This document shows, piece after piece, positions 40,862 through 50,225 of a stretch of DNA of 64,000 nucleotides. The notes under the pieces were generated by a model. The model saw only the letters and a list, made by a program, of their open reading frames with translations. It had not been told where the DNA came from and ran no database searches. The stretch's first letter is position 1. Every line of letters begins with the position of its first letter. The stretch is from Streptomyces griseicoloratus (GTDB lineage: Bacteria > Actinomycetota > Actinomycetes > Streptomycetales > Streptomycetaceae): contig NZ_JACVQF010000218.1 in NCBI RefSeq assembly GCF_014534645.1, positions 1 through 64,000 on the forward strand. The letters are read 5' to 3'. The translations under genes and the position numbers were made by a program.

Positions 40862-41245
40862 ATGCCCCACTTCACCGTCCACCTGCGCGAGGAATCCCTC
40901 GACGGAACGGTCGAGCCCAAGCTGATCGCCGCCCTGGCCGACGCGGTCGGTTCCGTCTACGGAGAGGAGTTCCGCCGCCTGGTCGGCGTGGACCTGATCG
41001 GCGTCCCGCAGCACCGGCGCGGCATCGGCGGCGTGCCGACCGACACCGACGCACCCCTGGTCACATTCAGCCTGCGCGAGCCCGCCCTGCGCCACCCGCG
41101 GGTCCCCGAAGCGCCCGCCCGCCTCGTCGCCGCCATCACCGACGCCCTGGCCGGCGTGCTCGGCGAGGGGGTCCGCGAGCAGACCGTCGTCAGCCTCGCA
41201 GGCGTCCCCGACGGACGCAGCGGGGTGGGCGGGGTTCTCATGTGA
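40862..41245 (+). CDS. Fused 4-oxalocrotonate-tautomerase-like protein
   Basis: 127 aa, about twice the length of a single 4-OT subunit. The catalytic Pro2 follows the start Met (MPHFTVHLREE); no second Pro1-type start is visible in the second half, so only the first half may be active. Such fused tautomerases often occur with degradation genes. Divergent from marR, whose operator lies between. Confidence 0.75.
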   Translation: MPHFTVHLREESLDGTVEPKLIAALADAVGSVYGEEFRRLVGVDLIGVPQHRRGIGGVPTDTDAPLVTFSLREPALRHPRVPEAPARLVAAITDALAGVLGEGVREQTVVSLAGVPDGRSGVGGVLM

Positions 41246-41328
41246 GTCCGGCACCGGCGCGACGGCCCGGCACCGGCGGCGCACGGGAGTCTTGACCTTC
41301 CCGGGAGGCCGACCGAGGATCGGCTGTC

Positions 41329-42828
41329 ATGACGCCCGGACACGGCAGCACGGTCGACGGGGTGCTGCGGCGCAGCGCCCGGCGCACTCCGGCGCGCGTC
41401 GCGGTGGAGTACCGCGACCGCCGCTGGACCTACGAGGAACTCGACACCGCGGTCTCCCGCGCGGCGAGCGTCCTGCTGGGGCTGGGACTGTCCCCCGGGG
41501 ACCGGGTCGGCGCCTACGGCCACAACTCGGACGCCTACCTCATCGGCTTCCTCGCCTGCGCCCGGGCGGGCCTGGTGCACGTGCCGGTCAACCAGAACCT
41601 GACCGGCGACGACCTCGCCTACCTCGTCCGCCAGTCCGGCAGCACGCTGGTCCTCGCCGACCCCGACCTCGCCGGCCGGCTCCCCGTCGGCGTCCGCAGG
41701 CTCCCGCTGCGCGACGCCGACGACTCGCTGCTCGCCCGGCTGGCCACCGCTCCCGCGTACGACGGCCCGGAACCGGGCGGCGAGGACCTGGTGCAACTGC
41801 TGTACACCTCGGGCACCACCGCGCTGCCCAAGGGCGCGATGATGACCCACCGGGCACTGGTGCACGAGTACCTGAGCGCCGTCACCGCCCTCGACATCGG
41901 CGCGGACGACCGCCCGGTGCACGCGCTGCCCCTCTACCACTCGGCGCAGATGCACGTCTTCCTGCTGCCCTGTCTCACGGTCGGCGCGACGAACATCATC
42001 CTCGACGCGCCCGACGGCGACCGGCTCTTCGACCTGATCGAGGCCGGCCGGGTGGACAGCCTGTTCGCGCCCCCCACGGTGTGGATCGGCCTCGCGAACC
42101 GCTCCGACTTCGCCACCCGCGACCTCGCCGGCCTGCGCAAGGCGTACTACGGTGCCTCGATCATGCCGGTGCCCGTCCTGGAGCGGCTGCGCGAGCGCCT
42201 GCCGGGTCTCGCCTTCTACAACTGCTTCGGACAGAGCGAGATCGGCCCCCTCGCCACCGTCCTGGGCTCCGACGAACACGAGGGCCGGATGGACTCCTGC
42301 GGCCGGCCCGTCCTGTTCGTGGAGGCCCGCGTGGTCGACCCGGACGGCAGGGATGTGCCCGACGGCACACCCGGCGAGATCGTGTACCGCTCACCGCAGC
42401 TGTGCGAGGGGTACTGGGACAAGCCGCAGGAGACACGACAGGCGTTCCGCGGCGGCTGGTTCCACTCCGGCGACCTCGCCGTGCGGGACGCGGACGGCTA
42501 CTTCACGATCGTCGACCGGGTCAAGGACGTCATCAACTCCGGGGGCGTCCTGATCGCTTCCCGCCAGGTCGAGGACGCCCTGTACACGCACGAGGCCGTC
42601 GCCGAGGCGGCCGTGGTCGGGCTGCCCGACGAGCGGTGGATCGAGGCCGTCACGGCGGTCGTCGTCACACGCGCAGAGGTCACGGAGGAGGACCTGATCG
42701 CCCACGTCCGCGAGAAGCTCACCGCCTTCAAGGCACCCAAGCGGGTGCTCTTCGTGGACGAGCTGCCCCGCAACGCCAGCGGCAAGATCCTCAAACGGGA
42801 GCTGCGGGACCGCTTCGCCGGTTCCTAG
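41329..42828 (+). CDS. Acyl-CoA synthetase (class I adenylate-forming enzyme)
   Basis: 499 aa. ATP/AMP motif LLYTSGTTALPKGAMMTH, then GQSEIGP, the hinge HSGDLAVRDADGYFTIVDR and the catalytic-lysine region PRNASGKILKRELR. It activates a carboxylic acid via an adenylate and transfers it to CoA; acyl chain not predictable. It converges on paaK with a 4-bp overlap of stops. Confidence 0.88.
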   Translation: MTPGHGSTVDGVLRRSARRTPARVAVEYRDRRWTYEELDTAVSRAASVLLGLGLSPGDRVGAYGHNSDAYLIGFLACARAGLVHVPVNQNLTGDDLAYLVRQSGSTLVLADPDLAGRLPVGVRRLPLRDADDSLLARLATAPAYDGPEPGGEDLVQLLYTSGTTALPKGAMMTHRALVHEYLSAVTALDIGADDRPVHALPLYHSAQMHVFLLPCLTVGATNIILDAPDGDRLFDLIEAGRVDSLFAPPTVWIGLANRSDFATRDLAGLRKAYYGASIMPVPVLERLRERLPGLAFYNCFGQSEIGPLATVLGSDEHEGRMDSCGRPVLFVEARVVDPDGRDVPDGTPGEIVYRSPQLCEGYWDKPQETRQAFRGGWFHSGDLAVRDADGYFTIVDRVKDVINSGGVLIASRQVEDALYTHEAVAEAAVVGLPDERWIEAVTAVVVTRAEVTEEDLIAHVREKLTAFKAPKRVLFVDELPRNASGKILKRELRDRFAGS

Positions 42829-44132
42829 AGCGCCCCGCGCGGCCGCAGATCCACGATCCGCCGGATCTTCCCCACCGACCGCTCCAGCGACTCCGGATCG
42901 ACGATCTCCACGCCGACCGAGACCCCGATGCCCTCCTTCACCCCCGCCGCGATGGCCCGCGCGGCCTCCTCCCGCACCTTGGGGCCCGCGTCCGGGCGGG
43001 CCTCGGCCCGCACGGTGAGGGCGTCGAGGCGTCCCTCCCGGGTGAGCCGCAGCTGGAAATGGGGCGCGACGCCCGGCGTGCGCAGCACGATCTCCTCGAC
43101 CTGCGTGGGGAAGAGGTTCACGCCCCGCAGGATCACCAGGTCGTCGCTGCGGCCCGTGACCTTCTCCATCCGCCGGAACACCCGCGCCGTGCCCGGCAGC
43201 AGCCGCGTCAGGTCCCGCGTCCGGTACCGGACGACGGGCATCGCCTCCTTGGTCAGCGAGGTGAAGACCAGCTCGCCCTCCGCCCCCTCGGGCAGCACCT
43301 CCCCGGTGACCGGGTCGACGACCTCCGGATAGAAGTGGTCCTCCCAGACGTGCAGGCCGTCCTTGGTCTCCACGCACTCCTGCGCGACGCCCGGGCCGAT
43401 CACCTCCGACAGCCCGTATATGTCGACCGCGTCGATCGCGAACCGGTCCTCGATCTCCCGCCGCATCTCCTCGGTCCACGGCTCGGCACCGAAGACACCC
43501 ACGCGCAGGGACGTGCCGCGCGGATCGACGCCCTGCCGCTCGAACTCGTCCAGGAGCGTGAGCATGTAGGAGGGGGTCACCATGATGACCGTGGGCCTCA
43601 GGTCCTGGATCAACTGAACCTGGCGGGCCGTCATGCCACCGGAGGCGGGGATCACCGTGCACCCCAGCCGCTCCGCGCCGTAGTGCGCGCCGAGCCCGCC
43701 GGTGAACAGCCCGTAGCCGTACGCCACGTGCACCACGTCCCCGGGCCGGGCACCGGCCGCGCGGAGCGAACGGGCCACCATGTCCGCCCACACCGACAGG
43801 TCGCCGTCGGTGTAGCCGACGACCGTGGGGCGCCCCGTCGTGCCGCTGGAGGCGTGCAGGCGGCGGACGCGCTCCCGTGGCACCGCGAACATCCCGTACG
43901 GGTAGTTCTCCCTGAGGTCCGCCTTCGTGGTGAAGGGGAAGCGGGCCAGATCGGCGAGCGAACGGCAGTCCTCCGGGCGCACTCCGGCCTTGTCGAAGGA
44001 CTCACGGTAGAAGGGCACGTTCTCGTACGCCCGCCGCAGCGACGCCCGCAGCCGGTCCAGCTGCAGCGCCCGCAGCGCCCCGGCGTCGAGCCGTTCCCCC
44101 GGGTCCAGCAGGTCCGTCGTCGCGTCCGCCAT
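42825..44132 (-). CDS. paaK: Phenylacetate-CoA ligase
   Basis: 435-aa class I adenylate-forming enzyme of the PaaK type. ATP motif HASSGTTGRPTVVGYT, VFGAEPWTEEM, IYGLSEVIGPG and a C-terminal KIRRIVDLR region. Converts phenylacetate to phenylacetyl-CoA for the Paa epoxidase pathway; no other paa genes are present here. GAGGGAGA before ATG 44132 (MADATT). A PaaR-like palindrome (44168-44185) lies upstream. Confidence 0.9.
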   Translation of the reverse strand: MADATTDLLDPGERLDAGALRALQLDRLRASLRRAYENVPFYRESFDKAGVRPEDCRSLADLARFPFTTKADLRENYPYGMFAVPRERVRRLHASSGTTGRPTVVGYTDGDLSVWADMVARSLRAAGARPGDVVHVAYGYGLFTGGLGAHYGAERLGCTVIPASGGMTARQVQLIQDLRPTVIMVTPSYMLTLLDEFERQGVDPRGTSLRVGVFGAEPWTEEMRREIEDRFAIDAVDIYGLSEVIGPGVAQECVETKDGLHVWEDHFYPEVVDPVTGEVLPEGAEGELVFTSLTKEAMPVVRYRTRDLTRLLPGTARVFRRMEKVTGRSDDLVILRGVNLFPTQVEEIVLRTPGVAPHFQLRLTREGRLDALTVRAEARPDAGPKVREEAARAIAAGVKEGIGVSVGVEIVDPESLERSVGKIRRIVDLRPRGAL

Positions 44133-44167
44133 CGGCACGTCTCCCTCGCCAACCACATCATTCCGGG

Positions 44168-44185
44168 CGACCGATCATTCGGTCG
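44168..44185. promoter_or_regulatory. PaaR-like operator upstream of paaK
   Basis: CGACCGA and TCGGTCG form a perfect palindrome around TCAT, 36 bp before the paaK start. TetR-type PaaR regulators of actinobacterial phenylacetate genes bind similar ACCG...CGGT palindromes. The regulator gene is not in the window. Confidence 0.6.
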
Positions 44186-44212
44186 AGGTGCTGTGGATCA
44201 GTAACGCAGGCG

Positions 44213-44255
44213 GCCTGCGCGCAGGCAAGAGTCCGTCCGGCACTTTCTGCCGGAC
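44213..44255. repeat. Two palindromic hairpins before the hydrolase gene
   Basis: GCCTGCGCGCAGGC at 44213-44226 is a 14-bp perfect palindrome. GTCCGGCA and TGCCGGAC (44235-44255) form an 8-bp stem with a 5-nt loop. Both lie in the divergent gap between paaK and the hydrolase. Confidence 0.65.
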
Positions 44256-44304
44256 GCCGGCAACTCCGTTGCGGCCGGCCGGCCCGCGGGCGAGGATCGG
44301 CGCC

Positions 44305-45147
44305 GTGCCGATCTCCTTCACCGCGTACGACGGGACCCGCCTCGCCCACCACGTCCGGGGCGACGGCGACCCGCTGGTCGTCCTGCCCGGCGGCCCCATG
44401 CGGGCCTCCGCCTACCTGGGAGACCTCGGCGGGCTGGCGGCCCACCGCCGGCTGATCCTGCTCGACCTGCGCGGCACCGGCGACTCCGCCGCCCCGGCGG
44501 ACCCGGCGACGTACCGCTGCGACCGGCTCGTGGACGACGTGGAGGCGCTCCGCGTCCACCTCGGCCTGGAGCGCATGGACGTGCTCGCGCACTCGGCGGG
44601 TGGCAGCCTCGCGATGCTGTACGCCGCCCGCCACCCGGCGCGCGTGTCCCGGCTCGCGCTGGTCACCGCCACGCCGTGGGCGCTGGGCATGCCGGCGACG
44701 GCGGAGGACCGGCTGGCGGCGGCGCTGCTGCGCAAGGGCGAACCGTGGTTCGAGGACGCCTTCGAGGCGTACCGGAGCTGGCTGGCGGGCACCGGCGACC
44801 ACGACCCGGCGTTCGCCCCGTTCTTCTACGGGCGCTGGGACGACACGGCCCGGGAGCACGACGCGCGCGGCGACGAGGAGTTCAACGACGAGGCCGCCGG
44901 AGTCTACGGCTCCCCGGGCGCCTACGACCCGCCCGCGACCCGCGCCGCCCTCGCCCGGTGCACCGCCCCCGTCCTCGTCCTCGCCGGCGAACTCGACGGC
45001 GGCCCGCGCCCGGAACTGGCCCGCCGCACCGCCGCGGCGTTCCCGCGCGCCGAGACCGCGGTCCAGCCCGGTGCCGGGCACTACCCGTGGCTGGACGACC
45101 CCGAGTGGTTCGTACGGCGTGTCCTGGCCTTCCTCGGACAGGACTGA
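44305..45147 (+). CDS. Alpha/beta hydrolase (proline-iminopeptidase-like)
   Basis: 280 aa. Oxyanion HG-like region LPGGPMRASAYL, nucleophile elbow AHSAGGS, Asp in LVLAGELDGG and His in PGAGHYPW. Closest to proline iminopeptidase and related esterases; substrate unknown. The GTG 44305 start (VPISFTAYD) has AGGA about 9 nt upstream. Confidence 0.85.
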   Translation: MPISFTAYDGTRLAHHVRGDGDPLVVLPGGPMRASAYLGDLGGLAAHRRLILLDLRGTGDSAAPADPATYRCDRLVDDVEALRVHLGLERMDVLAHSAGGSLAMLYAARHPARVSRLALVTATPWALGMPATAEDRLAAALLRKGEPWFEDAFEAYRSWLAGTGDHDPAFAPFFYGRWDDTAREHDARGDEEFNDEAAGVYGSPGAYDPPATRAALARCTAPVLVLAGELDGGPRPELARRTAAAFPRAETAVQPGAGHYPWLDDPEWFVRRVLAFLGQD

Positions 45148-45289
45148 GCGGACCCGGCCTGTTCCGCTCCGCGGGACGCGTGGGACTCCCGGGGACGGAT
45201 CCGGGGAAAGGTACGGCTCAGGTGGCCTGTTGGCGGTCGGACCCGATCGCTAGGCTGGCCGCGGACGACGAATCGGGAGGAGCACGGAC

Positions 45290-45532
45290 GTGGCCGAGAC
45301 CACCACCCAGCAGCGCTCGCTCACGGGCTGGGACAAGCCCGAGCTGGACCTCAGCAACGCGCAGTGGCAGTCCAGCAGCCGTGGCCTGGGGGATGTCCAG
45401 ATCGCCTTTGTCGAGGGGTTCATCGCGATGCGGAACAGCGGCCGCCCGGAAAGCCCTTCCCTGATCTTCACCCCCGCGGAGTGGGGCGCTTTCGTGTCGG
45501 GCGCGCGGGAGGGGGAGTTCGACCTCACGTGA
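45290..45532 (+). CDS. DUF397 protein
   Basis: 80 aa with the DUF397 pattern (SSSRGLGDVQIAFVEGFIAM, then SLIFTPAEWGAFVSGAREGE). DUF397 proteins usually accompany an XRE regulator (as in the BldB-type abaA/whiJ loci), but none is adjacent, so this is an orphan. GTG start. Confidence 0.85.
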   Translation: MAETTTQQRSLTGWDKPELDLSNAQWQSSSRGLGDVQIAFVEGFIAMRNSGRPESPSLIFTPAEWGAFVSGAREGEFDLT

Positions 45533-45602
45533 CCGGCCGGGGCCCGGGCGAGCCGTCCGGCCGATCCGGGGGTGTTCCACGCGTTTTTCCGGACACGCGA
45601 CC

Positions 45603-45686
45603 ATGAGCACCCTTCCGGAGCCGATGCCTGAGCGAGGCTGGCGCCGGGAGGGGGAAGGTCGCACTCCGGAGGTGAGGAACCCATGA
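45603..45686 (+). CDS. 27-codon upstream ORF overlapping the usp start
   Basis: ATG 45603 opens a 27-codon frame (MSTLPEPMPERGWRREGEG...) whose stop TGA (45684-45686) overlaps the usp ATG (45683-45685). Its first codons, MSTLPE, copy the usp opening MSTLPV, so the start region looks duplicated 80 bp apart. It may couple translation or be a relic; no clear RBS. Confidence 0.4.
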   Translation: MSTLPEPMPERGWRREGEGRTPEVRNP

Positions 45687-46585
45687 GCACCCTGCCGGTC
45701 ATCGCGGCGGTCGACGGTTCGGACGACAGCCTGCATGCCCTGGACTGGGCCCTCGACGCCGCCCGTCGGCGCGAGGCGCCGCTGCGGGTCGTCCACGTGC
45801 GGCAGTACCCCGCGTGGGCACAGCCCGACATCCCGGTCGCCGAACCCCCGGACCTCGGCGAGGACGAGGTGCTCGACCAGGCCCGCACCCACCTTCAGGA
45901 CAAGGCCGACGGGCTGGTGACCGAGTACATCGGTATGGAGGGCGTACCGGGCGCCCTGCTGCCCGAGCTGGGTGCAGGCGCCCAGCTGATGGTGCTCGGC
46001 TCCCGGGGCCGGGGTGGTTTCGCGAGCCTCCTGCTGGGCTCCAACGGCATGGCCGCCGCCCGGGACGCCGAGTGCCCCGTCGTCGTCGTGCCCCGGCCCG
46101 GCCGCGAGGTGCACGGCGAGGCACCGGCGGAGCCCGGCCCCCGGGTGGTCGCCGGACTGCAGGTGGACAGCCCCGACGAGGCCACGCTGTCCTTCGCCTT
46201 CACCGAGGCCGCGCTGCGCGGCGCCCGCCTCCAGGTGGTCGCCGCCTACCCGTGGCCGGTGCACCCCTGGGTCGCCGCCGGCCAGGTCGTGCCCCCGGTG
46301 ATCGACGAGGTGGCCATCGAGAGCGAGACCCGGGTCCTCGCGGACGGCTTCCTCGCCCCGTACCGGGAACGCCACCCCGACGTCCGCGCCGAGTCGTACG
46401 TCGTGCCCGGCGACGCCGCCGGCAACCTCGTCGCCGCGTCCCGCGACGCCGAACTGGTCGTCGTCGGCCGGCACCGCAGGCGCCTGCTGGCGCCCGCCCG
46501 GATGATGGGCTCGGTCACCCACGCCGTCCTGCTGCACGCCGCCGCCCCGATCGCGGTCGTACCCCCGGCCCCGCCCGAGGAGTGA
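45683..46585 (+). CDS. Tandem universal stress protein (second copy)
   Basis: 300 aa with two Usp domains. Domain one: VIAAVDGSDDSLHALDWAL and the ATP loop GSRGRGGFASLLLGSNGMA. Domain two: GRHRRRLLAPARMMGSVTHA, also carrying a G-x2-G-like loop. Cytoplasmic nucleotide-binding stress protein. A short upstream ORF overlaps the start. The 3' end lies inside the first unit of a degenerate tandem repeat. Confidence 0.87.
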   Translation: MSTLPVIAAVDGSDDSLHALDWALDAARRREAPLRVVHVRQYPAWAQPDIPVAEPPDLGEDEVLDQARTHLQDKADGLVTEYIGMEGVPGALLPELGAGAQLMVLGSRGRGGFASLLLGSNGMAAARDAECPVVVVPRPGREVHGEAPAEPGPRVVAGLQVDSPDEATLSFAFTEAALRGARLQVVAAYPWPVHPWVAAGQVVPPVIDEVAIESETRVLADGFLAPYRERHPDVRAESYVVPGDAAGNLVAASRDAELVVVGRHRRRLLAPARMMGSVTHAVLLHAAAPIAVVPPAPPEE

Positions 46586-47100
46586 CCACCCGACGCGGCC
46601 CCGGCCATCGGAGCCACGCCCGCCCGGCGGACACGGTGGTCTCGCCCACGGCACACCCGTCCCGCCGACCGACCGCACGGGTCCACACGCACCCGCCCGA
46701 CCGGCGCCGGCCGGCCGCCTCGCCGCCGACGCGGCCGGTCACGCCGCTTCGCAGGCGGCCCCGCCCGAGGGGTGCCCGCCCCACGCCGCCCTCCGGCGCA
46801 CCGGTCGTCGGCGCCACGCCCCGCCCGGCGGACACGCCCGGCCCGCCGGCCCACGGCACGGGTCACCCCCCGCCCGACCAACGGTGAGGTGGTCCCCGCC
46901 GTCGTCCCAGGCGTGGCCCCGCCCGGGGACTGACCAGGCCGCGGCCGTCCGGCCTGCCGGTCGTCGGTGTCTTGGCCCGCCTGCCAGGCACGTCCTGCTC
47001 ACCCCCACCGTCCCACCGGCGGACACGGTGGGCCCGCCCCGCCGAGCGGCCGCACAGGTCCGTGTCTGCGCCCACCCCCAACACCCTGCCGGGGCTCGCC
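46567..47100. repeat. Degenerate tandem repeat, three units
   Basis: GGCCCCGCCCG begins units at 46567, 46757 and 46915 (spacing 190 and 158). Each is followed at similar distance by a GGTCGTCGG-type and a CCCGGCGGACAC-type block. The first unit includes the last codons of usp. The GC-rich open frames across it have no start or motif support. Confidence 0.55.
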
Positions 47101-47478
47101 CGGCGGCCTTACCGGCGGTGAGGCCCGGTCCGCCTCCGACTTGGCGGCCGCCGCGTTCCGGCGCCTCGGGTGCGGGCAGGGCCGTGGGACAGGAACCGCC
47201 GTGCGCCAGGAGTCCGTGCACCGCGCGTCGGCCTCACCTCGCACGGTCCTCGCGCAGTCCCTGACCCACAGCCGCGTGGGGGCCGAGCGGCGGTGGGCCG
47301 CCGGGCCTGCCGCGTGCGTTGGTTCCTCGTGGAACGCCCGTGTCGCGAGCGGCGTGGGTGCTCTCGCGGCGACCGGGCCCGAGGCGTCCTCGCCGCGAAC
47401 GGCGCGAGAGGGCCGCGCAGCCGGATCGGCACCCGCCCGCACGCCGTTCGCGCGTGCCGGGCACGTACCATTGGCGGC
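47101..47478. other. Non-coding GC-rich stretch before the 47479 gene
   Basis: No recognised gene; long open frames here are a by-product of high G+C. It should contain the promoter of the 47479 gene. Confidence 0.35.
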
Positions 47479-47976
47479 ATGTCGTTCCTCCGCCGCCGCA
47501 GTGCCACGCCCGCCGGGCCCGACTTCGACGTACTGGCCATGGACCCGGGCGACTGGCCCGGGAACCTGGGCGCCGGGCTGCTCCCCGCGCCCGACGGCAG
47601 CTGCCAGGGCGTCTTCCTGCGCTACGACCTGTTCGGCGGCCGCGGCCCCGCGATGATCATCGGCAACCTGCCGGAGGGCTCGCCCGCCCGCGACGTCCCG
47701 GAGGGACAGATCCCGTTCGAGGTCGGCCAGCTGCTGCTGGCGCTGGAGAACGACGAGGAGGTGACGGTCGTCGGCAGCGAGGACGTGCCCGTCATGCAGG
47801 GCGACAACCTGCTGATCGTGCGCCGTCTGAAGCTCTCCGAGAGCCGGATCTCCTGCGTCCAGTTCGACCGGAGCGACAAGGTCCTGGTGACGATCGCCGC
47901 CTGGGACCGCCCCATCACCGACGACCTGTACGCCCTGCTGAAGCCGCTCCCGGCGGAGCTTTTCCAGCAGGGCTGA
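47479..47976 (+). CDS. Conserved Streptomyces protein of unknown function
   Basis: 165-aa soluble protein, not assigned to a named family. Visible features: PGDWPGNLGAGLLPAPDGS near the N-terminus, EGQIPFEVGQLLLALENDEE, then VPVMQGDNLLIVRRLKLSES. No signal or membrane segment. Start ATG 47479. Converges on the amidase gene with only 5 bp between the stops. Confidence 0.7.
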   Translation: MSFLRRRSATPAGPDFDVLAMDPGDWPGNLGAGLLPAPDGSCQGVFLRYDLFGGRGPAMIIGNLPEGSPARDVPEGQIPFEVGQLLLALENDEEVTVVGSEDVPVMQGDNLLIVRRLKLSESRISCVQFDRSDKVLVTIAAWDRPITDDLYALLKPLPAELFQQG

Positions 47977-47981
47977 CCCGG

Positions 47982-49964
47982 CTACTTCCCGGCGGACACG
48001 AGTGTCACGTCGGCGGCGCGCACATACGCGACCCGGTGGCCGTACTGGATCTCGTAGTACTGGTCCTGGCCGACCACCACCCGGTGCGACGACTCGTCGA
48101 AGGTCACCGCGTAGTAGTACTCGCCGGGCACCGTGTCACCGACCACGTACCGCTGGCCCTTCGGCAGCCTGTACGGCAGCGGGGACACGGCCTGGGCCGG
48201 CACGCCCGCCGGGTAGGCCTCCTTCTCCGGGTACGCGCGCCCGTACACGGGGACGCTGTCCAGGCCCTCCCGGGGAGTGACCAGCCGGCCCGAGGCGGGG
48301 ACGGCCGCCGGATTCTTCTCCGGGTTGTGGAACCAGGCCTTCTGGCCCAGGTACCAGATGGCGGTCCAGTCGCCCCAGCGGTCGGCCACCGCGTACTGCT
48401 GGCCGGTGGAGACCCGGGAGGACAGGTCGTTCACCCCGGTGGTCGGCGTGGTGCCGAGGCCGACGTCCTTGATCAGGGGCGCGTTCACGTCGTGGTCGGA
48501 GTACAGCCGCACCTCGCTCGAACCGTGCGCCGCGCACGGCACGCCCTTGGCCTCGCAGCCGGTGTACTCCGGCCGGTTGGCGGCGTAGTCGGGGCGGATC
48601 GTCACCAGGGCGGCGTTCTTGCCGGCGCTCGGCTCGAAGGGGCGGCCGAGCAGCTGGAAGTAGTGCCGCCAGTCCCAGTACGGGCCCGGGTCGGTGTGCA
48701 TGCCCGGGACCGTCCCGGCCGTCGGACCGGGCACGTTGTCGTGGCCCAGGATGTGCTGCCGGTCCAGCGGGACGTCGTACTTCTTGGCCAGGTACTTCAC
48801 CAGCCGCGCCGACGAGCGGTACATCGCCTCCGTGTACCAGGCGTCCGGCTCCGCGAGGAAGCCCTCGTGCTCCAGGCCGATCGACCCCGCGTTGACGTAC
48901 CAGTTGCCCGCGTGCCAGGCCACGTCCTTGCCCTTCACATGCTGGGCGATGTGGCCGTCGGTGGAGCGGAGCGTGTAGTGCCACGACACGTACGTCGGGT
49001 CCTGGACCATGTTCAGGACCCCGTCCCAGGCACCCTCCGTGTCGTGCACGACGATGTACCGGACGGACTGGGACGCGGGCCGGTCGCCCAGGTCGTGGTT
49101 GCCGTAGTCGCCCGCCCCGAACTCCTGGTAGGGCGCCGGGATCCACTCGCAGGACACCGTCGTCGGGCACTCGGTGCCGTCGGCCGAGGCGGGGCGCAGA
49201 TCCGCCCGCCGCAGCTGCCCTGTCTCGGGTGCCACCTCCGGCAGGGGGGTCAGGACGACCCGCTGCCCGGCGTCCGTGGTGCGTTCCTCGCCGCCGCGGA
49301 TCACCTCGTACACGTCGTTCGCGTACGCCGCCGCCGTCGCGGAGTCGTCCGCGCCCGAGAACCGGGCCACCGCCCCGTACCAGTCCGCCGGGTCGTCGCT
49401 CGGCGGCTCGCCCAGCTCCCGCTGGATGGCGGCGAGCAGCGCGGCGCCGCCCGCCACGTTGGCGGCCGGGTCGGTGCGCAGGTCCTCGGGGCTGAGCCCG
49501 GTCAGCTCGGCCGCCTTCGGCAGTGTCGTCAGCCGGGCCGGCAGGTCCGCCGTCTCGGGGAGCGGTGCCTGACCGGGGCGCAGGGCGGCGCGGGCGTCGT
49601 CGCCGCGCGGGTCCTCGGTGCCCTCGCTGTGGTGCGACGCCCCGGCCAGTGCCGTGCGGGCGTCGGTGAGGTGCATCGGGCCGTAGCCGCCGGTCACGCT
49701 CGGTGCGCCGCCGTGGGCGTCCCAGCGGGACTGGAGGTAGGAGACGCCCAGCAGAACGCTCTGCGGCACGTGGTACTCGGCCGCCGCGACGGCGAACGCC
49801 CGCTGGAGGCTCTCCGGGGACGGTTGGGTGTCGGACGGCCGTGCGGTGGACGGGGCCGCGCCGAGCAGCGGCAGCAGCAGCGCCGCGGCGGCCAGGGCGC
49901 CGGCGGCGGTGCGGACGCGTCTGCCGCCGGGGGCGGGATCGGGGACGGTGGCGGTACCTCGCAA
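47982..49964 (-). CDS. Secreted peptidoglycan amidase (Amidase_2) with N-terminal lysozyme-like region
   Basis: 660 aa. After a signal segment (RTAAGALAAAALLLPLLG), an SLT/lysozyme-like stretch (YHVPQSVLLGVSYLQSRWD, GGYGPMHLTDA) precedes the N-acetylmuramoyl-L-alanine amidase domain: YIVVHDTEGAWDG, WHYTLRSTDGHIAQHVKGKD, WHAGN, GLEHEGFL and a C-terminal GHDNVPGPTAGTVPG. H in VHDTE, H in WHAGN and H in GHDNV are the expected zinc ligands. The TTG 49964 start has a perfect AGGAGG; ATG 50078 has none. Two catalytic activities in one protein is unusual but not unknown. Confidence 0.85.
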   Translation of the reverse strand: MRGTATVPDPAPGGRRVRTAAGALAAAALLLPLLGAAPSTARPSDTQPSPESLQRAFAVAAAEYHVPQSVLLGVSYLQSRWDAHGGAPSVTGGYGPMHLTDARTALAGASHHSEGTEDPRGDDARAALRPGQAPLPETADLPARLTTLPKAAELTGLSPEDLRTDPAANVAGGAALLAAIQRELGEPPSDDPADWYGAVARFSGADDSATAAAYANDVYEVIRGGEERTTDAGQRVVLTPLPEVAPETGQLRRADLRPASADGTECPTTVSCEWIPAPYQEFGAGDYGNHDLGDRPASQSVRYIVVHDTEGAWDGVLNMVQDPTYVSWHYTLRSTDGHIAQHVKGKDVAWHAGNWYVNAGSIGLEHEGFLAEPDAWYTEAMYRSSARLVKYLAKKYDVPLDRQHILGHDNVPGPTAGTVPGMHTDPGPYWDWRHYFQLLGRPFEPSAGKNAALVTIRPDYAANRPEYTGCEAKGVPCAAHGSSEVRLYSDHDVNAPLIKDVGLGTTPTTGVNDLSSRVSTGQQYAVADRWGDWTAIWYLGQKAWFHNPEKNPAAVPASGRLVTPREGLDSVPVYGRAYPEKEAYPAGVPAQAVSPLPYRLPKGQRYVVGDTVPGEYYYAVTFDESSHRVVVGQDQYYEIQYGHRVAYVRAADVTLVSAGK

Positions 49965-50225
49965 TGCAGCCTCCTGTGACGGTCGGGCGTGGCGGGGCGT
50001 GCGGGGCCGGGCGTCCGTCAGTGGTACCCGGCAGTCCGACGATCCGTCAATCATGCAGGAGCGACGGCGATTTCCCACGTCAACAGGGGGTTGGGCGAGT
50101 TTCGTGGCGGCGGCCCACGGGCCTGCGCGGCGTCACTGGCGTACACCAATGGCCACGCCGGATGCCCGGAGACACAAAAGTCCGCGGTGCGCCCGGTTCG
50201 GGCACACCGCGGACCTGGGTCTCCG

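Noticed and set aside
46587-47478. Several open frames between usp and the 47479 gene
   Set aside because: All are Pro/Arg/Ala-rich without RBS or motif and cross a degenerate repeat.
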